DNA from: Plectosphaerella cucumerina
Lineage: Eukaryota > Ascomycota > Sordariomycetes > Glomerellales > Plectosphaerellaceae
Direction: 5' to 3'
NCBI GenBank assembly: GCA_020746995.1
Contig: JAGPXD010000002.1
Location: 7,564,001 to 7,628,000 of the forward strand
DNA length: 64,000 nucleotides
The notes below the pieces were generated by a model. The model was given only the letters and a program-made list of their open reading frames with translations, was not told the DNA's origin and made no database searches. Below, piece by piece: positions 44,808 through 57,800 of the stretch. How positions within the stretch are numbered: position 1 is the stretch's first letter; every line of letters starts with the position of its first letter. The position numbers and the translations under genes were made by a program.

Positions 44808-46583
44808 ATGCGCTTCTCCCAGGTCTTCGCCCTCGTCGCCGCTGCGGCGACCACAGCCGTCCAGGCCGTGTCCCTGCCCCCGGGCGTTCCCAGGAACGTC
44901 CTCGAGTTCCGCGACAAGCACTCCTACCAGACGCCGCCCAAGGACAAGTGCCGCCGCACCGTCACCATCCGCGCCTCAGAGGGAGACGACGACGATATCT
45001 CGGAGGAGTTCGAGAAGGGCATCCGCGAGGCCAACAATGGTGGAACCCTCTACCTCCCCAAGGGCGAGACCTTTGTCATTGGCAAGGCTCTCGACCTGAC
45101 GGGCCTGAACGACCTCCATCTCCATTTGGAGGGTGAGATCAAGGTGAGTCTGGAAGGATACGAAAGCTGGAAAGTGAACAGTTGCTAACCGGCATAGTTC
45201 ACCGATGATGTCGAGTACTGGCAGGAGAATGCATTCTACCACCCCTTCCAGAGGTCCATCATGTTCTGGAAATGGGGCGGCAACGACATCAAGATCTACG
45301 GCGAGGGTGTCATTGAGGGTCAGGGGTGAGCATGGCCCCCTGCTTGAAGTTCTTGATTTCTTACTGACTATTTCTGTAGCCAACGCTGGTGGAACGAGTT
45401 CGAGGCCGGCACCGGCTCGTGAGTCTCTCCAGCCATCTTCTTGCTTGATCCCCCTAACAAGACCAGCATCCTCAACCCCGGCAACAAGTACTACCGCCCC
45501 ATCCTCTTCTACGCCGAAAACTCCACCAACCTCGAGGTCTCGGGCATCCACCTCAAGGACTCGCCCTGCTGGAACAACTTCATCGTCAGCTCCAAGAACG
45601 TCCGCTACACCGACGTCATTGCCACCGCTCTCTCCAACAATGGCAGCATCATCCCCAAGAACACCGACTTCATGAACACCATGAACACCTCCACCGTCCA
45701 CATTGAGCGCGTCTGGGTCAACATTGACGACGACTGCTTCTCCCCCAAGCCCAACAGCTCCGACCTCTACGTCAACACCATGTACTGCAACGGCACTCAT
45801 GGACAGGTGAGATTCCCTGACGAGGACCATGACAAATGAGAGAATGCTAACCCTTGCAGTCCATGGGCTCTCTCGGCCAGTACGAAGGCGAAGTCTCCAA
45901 TGTGCACGATGTGCACATTGAGAACGTGTGGATGATGAACGGAGACGTAGGTGCTCCCTTCGACCTTTCCCTTTCCGCCATTCCTAACACCCTCCAGTAC
46001 TCCGGTGCCCGCATCAAGGTCTGGGCCGGCAACTCCACCGGCACCGGCTTCGTCAACAACGTCACATTCAAGTAAGCTCTCTCCTGACACTGTTTTATTC
46101 CAGCCGCTAACACCGCCCAGGAACTTCTGGGTCGCCCGCATGGACTATGGCATCTTCCTCGACTCGTGCTACTTCAACAAGACCACCGAGGAATGCAACA
46201 AGTACCCCTCGCACATGAACATCACCAACATCCGCTTCGAGAACTTCACCGGCTCCACCTCGGGCGTCTACGGCGACGCCGTCGCCCGCCTCTCGTGCTC
46301 CACAAACGCCGCCGCCGTCTGCGAGAACATCACCCTCAAGGACTTCAACGTCGACACCCCCTGCGGTGGTGAGCCCGTCATCATCTGCGACGGTATCAGC
46401 GGCGACATTGGCGTCGACTGCGTGCCCTACGACAGCGAGATCGCCCAGGCCGCCCTCAAGGCCAAGTGCGTCACCCCTATCCTGCCCATCAACACGGACC
46501 CCTGGGGTTCCGGCACCATTGAGGACAAGACGGATGCGTACCACCCGCTGTCGTGGTACCCGGGCGATGACGACGAGGAGTAG
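44808..46583 (+). CDS. Secreted GH28 polygalacturonase, exopolygalacturonase-like
   Basis: Pectin-degrading right-handed beta-helix hydrolase cleaving galacturonic acid linkages outside the cell. The product is 488 residues from seven exons: 44808-45143, 45198-45325, 45380-45418 (39 nt), 45467-45806, 45860-45946, 45998-46071 and 46121-46583. All introns are 48-54 nt. The signal peptide is about 1-20 (MRFSQVFALVAAAATTAVQA). The four GH28 catalytic regions are present in order: NTD in PKNTDFMNT, DD in NIDDDCFS, the HG element in NGTHGQSMGS, and RIK in GARIKVWAG. Many N-x-S/T sequons and paired Cys fit secretion. The length and CFSPKPN favour exo-acting enzymes over the short endo-enzymes. The C-terminus is very acidic (GDDDEE). 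Confidence 0.93.
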
Positions 46584-47244
46584 ACCTACCTCAGGGAACC
46601 TGAAACGAGGATGCAAGGTCTTGCGCTGCAAGGCATGCACGATTAACATAGAAAGATCTCACGAGATGTGAAAACGAGAGCGCGTCACCAATTGATACCG
46701 CACGATGCAGATAGAGCGTTGTTCAACCATTTCCAAATGCGCGATGCAGTCTGGTGAAGAGCTGTCACATGCAATCTGTGAAGAACCATCCTGTGATCCC
46801 GATAGATAGAAAAAGGAAAAACAGACAACCGCGGTGTTGCCTTGAGCGTGCGATGCCGCAAAAAAGAAATCGCCTTTCGAGACGATGTTCCAGTCGACGC
46901 TGGGGTTGGACGCCTGTTAACCCAAGCCGGCCACGACATTGGCCGGAGCAAAGAAGACACCGGGACCCAGGGTAACAATCCCCTCCACCGGCGAAGGAAC
47001 GCCAAGCTCAACTCCAGAAGTAAGGAAGACAGCGAATAGAGCGAGGTCATCCAAAAAACACGCGAGCAAAACATCAAAACACCAACAAGAACGCATCAAA
47101 CGCATCTGAATTGCGATTTCATCCTAGGCTACCCCCGAGGTAGCTCAACTGCTGCAAGAAAACCAGTCCATACCACCCTACGCCTGCTTGGTCATGTCAA
47201 GAAAACGATGGGCGAAAAGGTGCAAAGGTCGTCAGATTGGTCCC
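46584..47244. other. Convergent intergenic region (GH28 / Nam8-like)
   Basis: 3' flanks of two convergent genes. A-rich patches around 46800-47100 fit polyadenylation regions. No gene was seen. Confidence 0.6.
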
Positions 47245-48755
47245 TTACTGGGCGGGGCCAGGAGCGCCGCCAGGACCGGGGGGCATGGAGGGAGGTCCCT
47301 GAGGACCGGGGCCGCCGAAGGGAGGACCGTAGCCGGGACCACCAGGGCCGGGAGGGCCGAAGTAGTGAGGCGGAGGGGGAGCAGGGCGGTAGGGAGTTCC
47401 GACGCCCGAGTTGTTCTGGGAGCGGCCCCAAGAGAGACGGACGCGCGAGTTGCCAATGGGGTAGCCCTGCATCTGGTTGATGGCCATCTCGGCGGCGTGG
47501 CGGTGAACGAACTGGACGAAGCCGCAGCCCTTGCCGGGGGGGATCTTGACGTAAGTGATCTCGCCGAATCCCTGGAAGAAGCTGCGAAGCTCATCCTCGG
47601 TAACGTAGCCGCTGAGGCCTCCGACAAAGACAGTGGTGTTGTTAGGATCAGTGAACTGGTTCATCTGCTGCTGGAAGGGAGCGCCGCCGCCGTAGCCCTG
47701 GTTGAAGTGGGGACCCGCAGGCATGCCGTAGAAGCCCTGCTGCTGCTGTTGCTGCTGCTGGGGGTGCATGGCGGGCTGCATGTGCTGGGCGTGGTGGCCG
47801 CCAGCGCCAGGGCCGCCGTAGGGACCTCCATGGTTGCTGCGGTGGGCGGTCAGTCATGTGGGGCTTGACAATCCGGGGCGGTAGGGCTGAGCTTACCGGT
47901 TCTTAGGGGTGGCAGTGGAGATTCGCATGGGACGGTTGCCGCAGTAGACTCCCTGCATCTCTACGAGAGCGCGCTGCTGATCCTGCTCGTCCGAGAAACG
48001 CACGAAGCCGTAGCCGCGAGACTGGCCGGTGACCGCGTCGGTCATGATCTTAGCCGACTTGCAGCTGGGGAAACGAGCCTGGAAGAGTGACACGAGAACA
48101 AACTCGTTCACCTCGGGGCCAAGGTCGCCGACGAAGATGGAGTACTCGGGGCCGCGGTCATCGCTGGATCTGGTTAGTCGGAGGGGGGAAGTCTAGTGGG
48201 TGTCTCGACGCTTGCTTACCGACGATCGTTGATGCCGCCACCGGAAGCCCAGTTGAGCTTGAAGAGACGCGACGAGTTGGGGACGGTCTGGCCGTTGAGG
48301 CTGAGGGCCTTAGAAGCAGCCTCGGTGGAAGGGAACTCGACGAAGCAGTAGCCAGCGTTGCTGCGATGCGATTAGCGAATGCAGTATAGTCAAGGCCGTC
48401 AGCTCAGACATACCCGGAGTTCTTGTCGCGGATGACCTTGACGTTGACCTGCTCCGAGGTGGCGGTCAGGAAGACACCCTTGACGAAGTTCTCGTCCATC
48501 CAAGCCTCAAGCTCTCCCATCCTATGTCTTTGTCAGAAAACGCAACGTCCAATGATGCCTGTGGGGATCATACCAGAGAGTGGTCTTGTTGATGTCGTTG
48601 GGACCGCCCGAGGGAGGGCCAGAGCCAGGCATCTCGGGGCCATTGCCGCCGGGGAAAGCAGGCATGCCGCCAGTGACGGGAGTACCGCCATAGCCGTCAC
48701 CGTTAGCACCGTTGGCAGGGTTGCCGTTGCCGTTGTAGGGGTTGATTCCGTCCAT
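47245..48755 (-). CDS. nam8: Three-RRM RNA-binding protein of the Nam8/Csx1/RBP45 type
   Basis: RNA-binding protein; Nam8 is a U1 snRNP-associated splicing factor, and fission yeast Csx1 and plant RBP45/47 relatives bind and stabilise mRNA. The product is 431 residues from five exons: 48574-48755, 48414-48521, 48220-48360, 47897-48169 and 47245-47836. Introns are 50-60 nt. RRM1 (about 58-135) has TTLWMGELEAWMDE and NAGYCFVEF, RRM2 (about 148-228) has YSIFVGDL and RGYGFVRF, and RRM3 (302-372) has TTVFVGGL and GCGFVQF. The TLWMGEL-x-x-WMDE opening is the signature of this subgroup. A poly-Gln run (about 261-268) separates RRM2 and RRM3, and both ends are Gly/Pro-rich. A leader intron probably ends just upstream of the start (CTTTCAG near 48783). 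Confidence 0.93.
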
Positions 48756-51700
48756 GATGAAGTTGGAAGGTTGAGTAAATGCCTGAAAGGAATTGCGTGT
48801 CAGTTGTTGAGATGCTTGCCAAAAACGCAAGAGTCCTAGCACCGCCTGCCTGCTTGCAAGAAGATGCTGCTTCTGGGGGAAGAAGAGTGAAGGGGTGAGC
48901 AGAAGAGGTTGAGAGGAAAGTTGAGAATTTCAAGAAGTGTGGGGGGTGACTGCTGAACTTAGATCGCAGGCCACACCAGCCACACAAGCCGCGTTCATTT
49001 TGCACCCAAGCCGCCTCAGGGCGTGATTCAGGCTTGCGGCCTCGAAACAAGGCGCCTCTTGCGTCGCAAGTTTCGGTGCGAGGCAGGCACTGATTGCAAA
49101 AATGCGGCGGGTGCGGACTGCAGACTGCGGACGAAGAGGCCTATGACGAGGCATTCAAGCAGTGCAAATCCGTGCAAGTGATAGATACAACGGACAAACG
49201 CCGTACAGTGGGCAGGTACAGAACATCAAAGACGGGCAGGGACCAAAGTTGCGGACTTACAATGATCTCGTCAGAGGGATTGATGTTAATGGGGAAACTA
49301 CAAGCAAGTCAGCCACTGTCCATTAAAATGGCGCTGTATGGCCATTGCTGCTGTCAACCCGGGTGGTCCATATGCAGACCGCCTTCACAGCAAGCTCACA
49401 AGGCGTTTCTGCGTGATGCGGACTGAGGCCGAGGCCATGTAGGAGACAACAGGGCAATGAAACATATGAGGGCGAACTCACGTTTGAGAGATGCCTGAAG
49501 CAACTCTAGATTTGACAGGGACGTTTGGAAACACTCGTTATCGTGATCTGAAAATGTCAGCTCAACTCATTGGGGTCCATGCATTTGGGTGGCGCGCAGC
49601 CCAGGGGATGGGGCTGACACAGCCAGAGGCGCATACCGTCACAATCGTCCGTAAAAACTCAGACAAGAACCTGCCGAAACAGGTGGGAATCGGGACCTGA
49701 AGATGTGCAGATGAAGACCTGTATCCAGACCCTAGACCGAGACTCCGAAACGCTGGATGTCAAAGACGATTTTTCTCTCGACGCCGGCACGCCCCGGTGG
49801 AAACAGATATCGAAATGCTTCCGGTACGTTTGTGCAGGAAACTGTTGATGGCCGCCGATGAAGAACAACTCCAAGAAGATGCTCCGAACTCGACTTTTTT
49901 GAAGACCGCAACACTAGCGCCAGTGACCGGAAAAGCAAGCGTATGCCCGAAGGATCGTAAACGTATCAAGGTCGTTCAAGCTACCGAGGGGCTGACCTGG
50001 GCATCTGTTAGCAAGTCGAACGCTGGGAGCATGCTCGAAATAGTGCTGAGAGTGCAGAGGCTGGCCCGGGGAGGATTGGCGGGCGGATAGGCGACAATGC
50101 GCCCAAGCAGCGCCATCTACGTCTGACCCGCGCCGTTGCAATCGAGGAGTCGATGGCATTCATGTCGTGGACTCGGCTGTCGCACTACCCTGGGCTGGCG
50201 CATGGCGTGGCCTGACGTAGCGACCACAGACACACGCGCGTTCATTGCGCTCGCGGCATTCGATGGGACATGATAGTTGATTGGAGCTTCGATCTTCGAA
50301 CGGCGCATGGCGGCAGAGGCTGTTCCACGGCGGATGTGTGACTCTTCTGGAGTGTCTGGTCGATGGCAATCCTCCTTCCAAGACACGGCGCAACGAGGCG
50401 GTCCTTCGCGTTACGGGGCGTCGCGTGATGCGTCCAGGGTGATCAGGGCTTCGGACAATTGCGCCAGTCGGGACATGTGTCGTCCATCTGGTGGTGGTGG
50501 CATTGGATGGTGGAGGAGCCAGCCGGGCCAGCCGAGGGAGGGGGAAATGCAGGAAACTCAAACAACCCCACGACTTACTTTTAAGCGCCAACAAGGACAA
50601 GGAAACGATCTTATGGCTCGAGAAACTCGGCAAGGTGTTTGAAAGGAGGAATTCGAGGGTGTTGTGTGTCGAGGGAATTAGGCGCAGACGGGAGGTGCAA
50701 ATTTGCGGCTCTCGGAAAGTTCGTCGCCTAAGCGGATGACGTCGGGAATACGGGGGACAAGGGAGGACGACGGTCGGCTCGGGATTGGCGGTGCTGTCGA
50801 CTGACTACGATGGTATGTCGGCGACGGGTGCGGATTAGAATGGGTCGCGACGACTCGGTGGAGAGCGGGGGAGGCTGATCGAAGCAGGCAGCAAATATCA
50901 GAAGTTTTTTGCGCGCGAGCGAGGCGAGGCGAGGCGAGTCGATGGACCGTGGGGACACGAAGAAAGGCTGGATTGGAAGCTCTTTGGTGCAGTGCAGCGA
51001 CAGAAAACCGCAGACGAAAGCAGCAGACTGAGACTACGCGTACAAGAGTACAAGGACGACGATGGCAAGAGCGTGCGAAAGAAACCCGACAGGCCTTCGA
51101 AAGGGACAGAAAGGGAGGGAAGGAGGGGGGGGAAAGAGGAGGGAAAGAGAGGAGGAGAGGGGAGAAGGAAGAACAGACGACCGGGTTCTACTGAGGAAGT
51201 GTGGATTTGCAAAATGGTGGAGATGGGCGGAAAGGCAGAGGGCGAGAGAGTCAGAGTCAAAAAAAGTAGTTTCGAGCGGGCTTGCCCACTGCGACGAATC
51301 GGGCCGGGGGGTGTGCTGCTAGAGGCGACGAGGTACCTTGAGGTCGGGGCAGGCGTCGCACGGCAGCAGCTGCCTCGGCCAAAAGGTTGTGCGCAATCCT
51401 GGGACCGGTACTTCTTCCCCAGGGGTGTCGCGGCCGGCGAGGAGGGTGGGGAGGGGGGGCCCCGGTGGATGATCGGTCGCACGCCGCCTCTCGCCGGAAG
51501 CGACCACTGGCATGGATGGTGCTTGCCCTGGGCGCACGTAGGACGGGGCCGGCTTCAGAAGCGATCCAAATGTTCCATTCGACTCGGAGGCAGCGAGCTA
51601 CCGTACCTTGCTTCCATAGGGCCGGCAGACGATGAGAGAAGCAGAGACGTACCTGGGATGGACTGGCAGGAGAACACTCGAAGCAGTACGGAGGAGGAAG

Positions 51701-54700
51701 GTCACATTGTAGACAAAGGCATCTGCCCGTCGAGGGCATCAAGGTAAGCAAGCAGGTGAGGACAAGTGGTGGGATATGGACGATTGTGATCGTTGGGGAA
51801 GGTGCTCCGAGTCGGTACCTGCTGACGATCATTCCTAGCCTTGCCGGATGCAAGGGGGCGTCGATGCAGCCAGGTACGGGCACCGCTCACGAACAACAGT
51901 CGCTTCCATTGCCCAGTCCCGTTGGGTTCTCCAGGAGCTCCAGTCTGCGCCCAGTGCAACACCACCAAGGGTCGGTCCTCTGAAATTCCAGCCCAAAGAT
52001 ATTCCCGTCAGGCGCCTCAATGACGACCGCATCGGAAATATCTGACCATCGGGCCCCGCGCTGTGGGCCAGAACACTACCTACCTTGCGCCCGAACGGTG
52101 TGGCTCTGACGTGAGGTGGAGGTGCTCAAACTTCGATATATCGTCGCGGCGTCATCCGTTGACCTGCCCCGTCTCGCCTCGCCAGCCTCGTCCCGGCAAC
52201 CTGCGGCAACGATCATCACGGCTCAGATTGTCTTCTGCAATCACCCGTCGTTTGTTACGGATCCCGAGGTGCCGCCAGCAGCTCTGGGAACACCTGTCAT
52301 CTTACGAGAGCGCCGCCACTCAAGACATGCCGATGCCCTGCGCTCCCTACATCTGGCTGGGCTGCTGGCACGCATCAATCTCAGAGACGCCTCTGGTCTG
52401 TCACCTTTCACTCAACAACCCCGTTCGTCCCGTTGCAACCAACGGCGAGACTGGTCGGGTTTGCAGCAAATGTGTTTGTTCGAAGCAAGCTGCTCAGGGT
52501 GCCGTTTACCAACCCTGGCATTATCACGACATGCCATCAAGACATGTCTGCAAATGCCAATATTTTGTCGAGGACATTCATATCATGGAGACATCACGGC
52601 AGCTGTTTCATCTCAGCTGTTGCCCAGGTCGCACCTGGCCTGGGCAGCCACTTTGTAGACCGAAGCCGGTCGCACGGCTCATCTCTTGACGGCAAGAACG
52701 TGAATCAGGAGTTTCTTCTGGTGCTGGGGGTCTCGAGCATGTTCGGTTCTCTTCTACCTCGACATGTCGACCAACACCCAAATATCACTGAGGTCGGCCT
52801 TGATGAAGCGGTCTTCGGCTACCCACCTCACCCAACCCACGCGTTTCATCAATCTCAAGCTCCAGCGCCGTGGCCAGTGAAGCGCGATACACGATGCCAT
52901 CCTCAGGGGCGTGTGTCCATCCCCACCAAGCCCTTTTCTTCTTCCTTCCACTCCCTTGACTTACGGGTCAGTGCGCTTTGCCAGGGTCGATCGCTGTGCT
53001 GATTGGAGCACAAAGTTGGCAGCCATGTGGTCTAGTTGACACACTAATGACCAGGGGAATCATTCCTTTCGCAACCACTGGGGGAAGCAGCTGGACAGAT
53101 CGGTCCAAAGGTCGAGATGACAGGACAGCAGAGAATTGCTTCTCCTGCCGGTGAAGCCATCCAGCCGAGAGCCCGGGCCTTGCGCAGCTGGATTTGCTGC
53201 ATCTCGTGTCCTCTTGAAGCCATTGCGGCTTCTCCAAAACGACATGCGGCATCGAACGCGCAAGCTCGTCGGCATTTCGTCACCAGCAAGGCGGCCCAGC
53301 GTCTTGGTCCAGTGCCATGCCTGCTTTGCCAGCTCAGAGGCTGCGCCGGGGCCATGGGGACGTGACTCGCCATTTGCAAGGTAGGTATCCGTACTTCATG
53401 CGAGGCTGCCATCCCGGGGGTTTGCGGCCTCATGTGCGCTGTGCTGGTCCATGTTTGTGTGATAAATCGAAACTTTTAGGTACCAGCAAGACGTCGTGGC
53501 CCTCGCATCGCTCGGCATCTCCGGGTCCGTGCTTCGAAGCATCCCTTGACAACACAGCCCGGCGACACTGGCGTCGTCTCCAAGGGACGAAGAGGACGGC
53601 CTAAAGTGACAGACTTGACGGGCCACGCAGATCAACGGCATCGTATCGGACCCCGGCTGTCGCCTCATTGCCGAGCCTCAAAATCGCCCGAGAGTCCCCT
53701 CTCCGTGCCACGCACGGCAGACACGGGAGCCCGACTCTCCCCTCTTGCATTGACACAGGGGCCGGCCCTGTCAGTTTTCGAGGTGGCTAAGGGCTTCTTG
53801 ATGCAAGTCATTCCTGTCCACCACTCAGCAGCATCAACTCCACGATCGTTTGACTCGCAGTGAGGGTCCAATCTGATCGGACCCGCCACAGCTTCTTCCC
53901 AGGCTCCTAATTCCCTCATCTTCGGGACTCACGATGTTGGGGTGTGATCTGCTGAATTTGGCAAGGTCGCTTGGCAGGTTCTCAGGCCTATCACGCCCTG
54001 TGAAATTGTAAGCATCTCGTCGTCGATTTTGAGATGGAAGGAGAGCCAAAGATGCGTGGTGGTTCTCTGGTCAGCAAACAACGTCTTGCCGACCGACCAG
54101 TGTGACCATCCACGACGTGACTAGCACCGGCGCTGCAGAGGTAAACCTTCTTGAGGCGAGTGCAGGATCGCGCAACTAGCAGGTTGGCATGTTCTGGAAT
54201 GATTCGCCGTCCGTGACAGTCCAACGTCGCCTAATCCTTTCCCGTACTCGCTTCGGGTTGCACCAAGTACTGTATTCGCGGCGACCACGAAGTGTCGTTT
54301 ATCCGAGGTCTGATGAGGGTCTGTAAATTTACTCCCACGAATTCGGTTTGTTGTAGTCGTGCCTGTTCTGCAAGGTCGTTTGTTTCGGTGTGGTCGGTGA
54401 GACGATCTCACGCTTGACCGCTTTTGGGAGGTTCGGCTGCCTTCGTCTGCTTAGGTGATCATGTTCGACGCCGGTCTCCACCTCCACTGGCCAAGTGGCA
54501 CGGGACGGAGGTGGTTGACGTGCGCAGTTGCTGGCTGATCGGAGGCAACATGAACGTACATGCCATTGCGCCTTGAAACGAGCGCTTGAGCCGATACATC
54601 TTGGGTCATCTCTTGCCTTTTTCCTATTCTCGAGGGCAGCATTGTTCTGCTTCGCCAAGAAACTCCCATTCCTGTCATCAAATTCATCGGCCCCCCCTCC

Positions 54701-54818
54701 CTTGCCCCTCACCGCACTGCATCGTCGAGGCCCATGAAGACTTCCTGAGCTTCCCTGCGCTACACCGAAGCGCCCATCTTGATCTTCCGGAGGCTGCCAT
54801 TTCTTCACCACCACAAGC
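48756..54818. other. 6 kb gene-poor divergent region (Nam8-like / ECM29)
   Basis: Both ends hold the promoters of the flanking genes. Between them only short frames exist. From about 51200 to 50900 the minus strand is strongly C/T-rich and free of ATG, like a fungal 5' leader, and is followed to the left by splice-site-like sequences (GTAAGT near 50582; TTGCTAAC...CCCAG near 50000) but by no recognisable coding exon. No transposon or tRNA gene was seen. Confidence 0.45.
51100..51180. repeat. GA/CT-rich low-complexity tract
   Basis: Nearly pure purine tract on the plus strand, pyrimidine on the minus strand. It is the core of the minus-strand leader-like stretch described for the surrounding gap. 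Confidence 0.7.
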
Positions 54819-57800
54819 ATGGCTTCTTCCGAAGAAAACGAGCTTCGGCTCATCCAGAATGCCCAGTTCAAGATCTTGGGCGTGTCCAACAACGAGAAGA
54901 AGTTTGAGGACATCCTGAAGATCTACCTCTGTCCGCTCATGTTGAAGGCCGGCAGCCAAAGCGCCTCGGTCCGCATGGAGGCAAGCTGCCCCCCAAATCC
55001 GTTCATCCATCTTCGCCTATGCTCACAGCCGCAAAGGTCATCAAGTTCGCCGGCTCCCTCCAAACCATGCTGAAACCAACAAAGTGAGTGCAGCTTGCGG
55101 TCGTGGATATTGCTCGCTATTGAAGCTGACTTGAATGCAGAATCTCCTTGCCGGTGGAAGCCCTCGTTGACCAGTACAAGTCCCAATCGTCCCCAATCAT
55201 CAGGAAACTTGACGCCATCTTCATCACCATCGGGTTGGAGCGCATGGACGACTATGAACGCCAAAAGGTTGCACACAAGATATTCTCGGGCATCTCAGCT
55301 GTGGACCAGGGTGGTTCATCCTCCGCCATACTGAAGATTGCTCTTCGCATCATACCCTCAATCAAGGTCCCCTCGCGAGGCAGCAAGGAAGATTCGGAGT
55401 TCAGAGATGCAATTGGACTAGCCGGACCCGGCGACGCTGCCTGGCTGGCCGTGTGGCTCGGCAACGTCCTGCTCCTGAAGCTCCCTGCCCTGGCCTCGGG
55501 CAGCCAGCCCAGTCCCGCAGACTTCCAAGCCCAGCTGAAGCGTTTCAACGGGCCACTGACTGCAGAAGAGCTCTCATACCTGGGCCCAGAATGGCGAGGC
55601 AACAAATATGCTCCGCCCTTTGATGAGCTTCCGGTCTTGAGGCGGAAGGTCGTCCACTTCCTCCAGAGTGCCGCCTTCAACGACCGCGAGAAGCTCGTCC
55701 CTGCAATCTTCGGCGCGAGCAGTACAGACGGCGTCGTGTCCAGCGTCGGAGAAGACATGCTGAAGCGTACTTCTGTTTCTCTCGACGACGAGGAGCTCGC
55801 CAAAGACCTCTTCAGCGCCCACAGCCGGATGACACCACCATATCGCACCCGTATCCTGGGTCTACTATCTAAATCGACAACATCGACATCGATGGAGTCG
55901 GCCATCCAGCATGTCGTCAACCTCGACTTCGGCCTGGACTGTCCCGAGCCTCTGCAGGCCAAGTCGGGCCTTGAGAAACAGAAGCTGCAACGCGCCCTCC
56001 TCGGCTATCTCTCATTCGTCGCGACCTGGGGCCCGACAAAAGGTCCTTTCACTATTGGCAACTCTTTGATCGCAAGAATGCAGCAGCACATCGAGGCAGC
56101 GGGCTGGCCAGTACCTGACCCCGAGAAGGCTGGACGAGAGTCTGCCGTGGCAGCCGAGGGAGAACTGCGGTGCCTCGCCTATGATGTCTTGGGCTTATTG
56201 GCCAAGGCTACAAAGTTGCCGATCCAAGAAGCCATGTCACTTGCCGGATGGCTCTTTCGGTCTTTGTCGGAAGACCCCACGCCAGAGGTCGTTTTTCACA
56301 TCGAAGGTGCTTTGTCCAGTCTTCTGAAACACTTCAGCCCAGAGCTAGTTGGCGAGTTCCGTCCACTGGCCATGCTCCTGCACAACTACATGAACCTCGA
56401 GGTCGAGCCGCCTGCTGTGCGCAGCGCTCGTTTCACCGCTGTCAAGTGGGCGAACCACTCCTTCGCCTTTTCCGAATGGAGGGCACGCTGGCTGGACATT
56501 CTTGCTGTCGCCGGTCGACGCGATGAGAGCCACGAAGTCATCGAGGAGGGCAAGAAGGGCCTTGACCCCTGGACCTATCGAGTCACCGAAGCGACGGAGA
56601 TTCCTGACTGGACGGAGCTGATCCCGTCGCTTTTTTACGAGAACCTCGACTCCCACTTCGACCTCAAGTTTACTGATCCACAGACTTCGGGTGCGCCGCA
56701 AATCGATACGGAAGATACCGAGCGCAGCTTCCAGAACTTCCAGGGAGGAAAGCTGGCCGCATTCCCGGTGGCCTTGAACTTTACCAAGACCATGATGTAT
56801 CGCCGAGCACTGCCTGATTTCGAAATGGGGCCGGACTGGAGCCTGCAGATGCAGACCGCCCTGAAGAACGAGATCAAGACGAGGGCAAAGGCTACCTCGT
56901 ACCTCCGAGACGTCGACAGTGCATATGTCGGGCTGCTGCTCAAGACCTGCTTCGACGGTGCCATGGCTCGCGCTGCCCGCAAGTCTGAGCCTTTGGTGGA
57001 AGACAGCCTGGAGAACCTCACCGAGATTGCCTCGCTCAGCCCTGCAAGCTCTGTAGGCTACATTGCCTCCCAGGCACCCAAACTGTACCACTGGTCATCT
57101 TCAAACAACAAGCAGATCCGGACGCTCGCAGCAAGAGCCTTGGGGATTCTCGGTGCCCACCCTGCGAACCATGACGAGCTGAAGTCTGCCATCCAGGGCG
57201 GAAACGAATCCACCGAGGCGTCTTTCCACTCGCTGATACAACAAATGTCCTCAAGAATCGCGCAATGGGAGACCGCCGTTGGGTCCGAGGCGAATGCCGT
57301 GGAAGGAGACATTCTGGCTTACGGCCACCTATTTTCCCATACCGTCTACTACAACCAAGCCATTGAGCCGCATTTCACACTGCCAGCTGGTTTGCTGCAC
57401 GATCAAGGCGTCAGCTCGTCCAGGCAGGACGCAGCGTTCGATGCTTTTGCTCAGTTGTGGACGGCTCAGGTTGCTTCTGCCATCCCCAAGCCTGGAACCG
57501 ACTTTTCACCCGAGTTCGTTATTGAGAAGCTCAAGGCGAGGGCCACGGCTGGCAATGAAAAGGCCATATTCGCGCTGGGTCGACTCGCCCTGGCGCTTCC
57601 AGACACGGCGTCTTCTGCGTCCGATTCGAGCAAGGACGGGCTGCTGAGCCCGGACAACAAGGATGACCAGATCGACAATGTGCTGCGCGTCCTTTACGAA
57701 CTGGGCCAGAAACGGGAAACCGAGATTCACTTTGCCATTGGAGAGGCAATCGCAGCGGCCGTTGCGCGCTTGGACTCCGAGGCCGTCCAGCTGACTGTCA

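Noticed and set aside
50992..51747. 251-codon plus-strand frame over the GA-rich tract
   Set aside because: Its Lys/Glu/Gly/Arg composition simply reflects the purine tract; the rest has no features.
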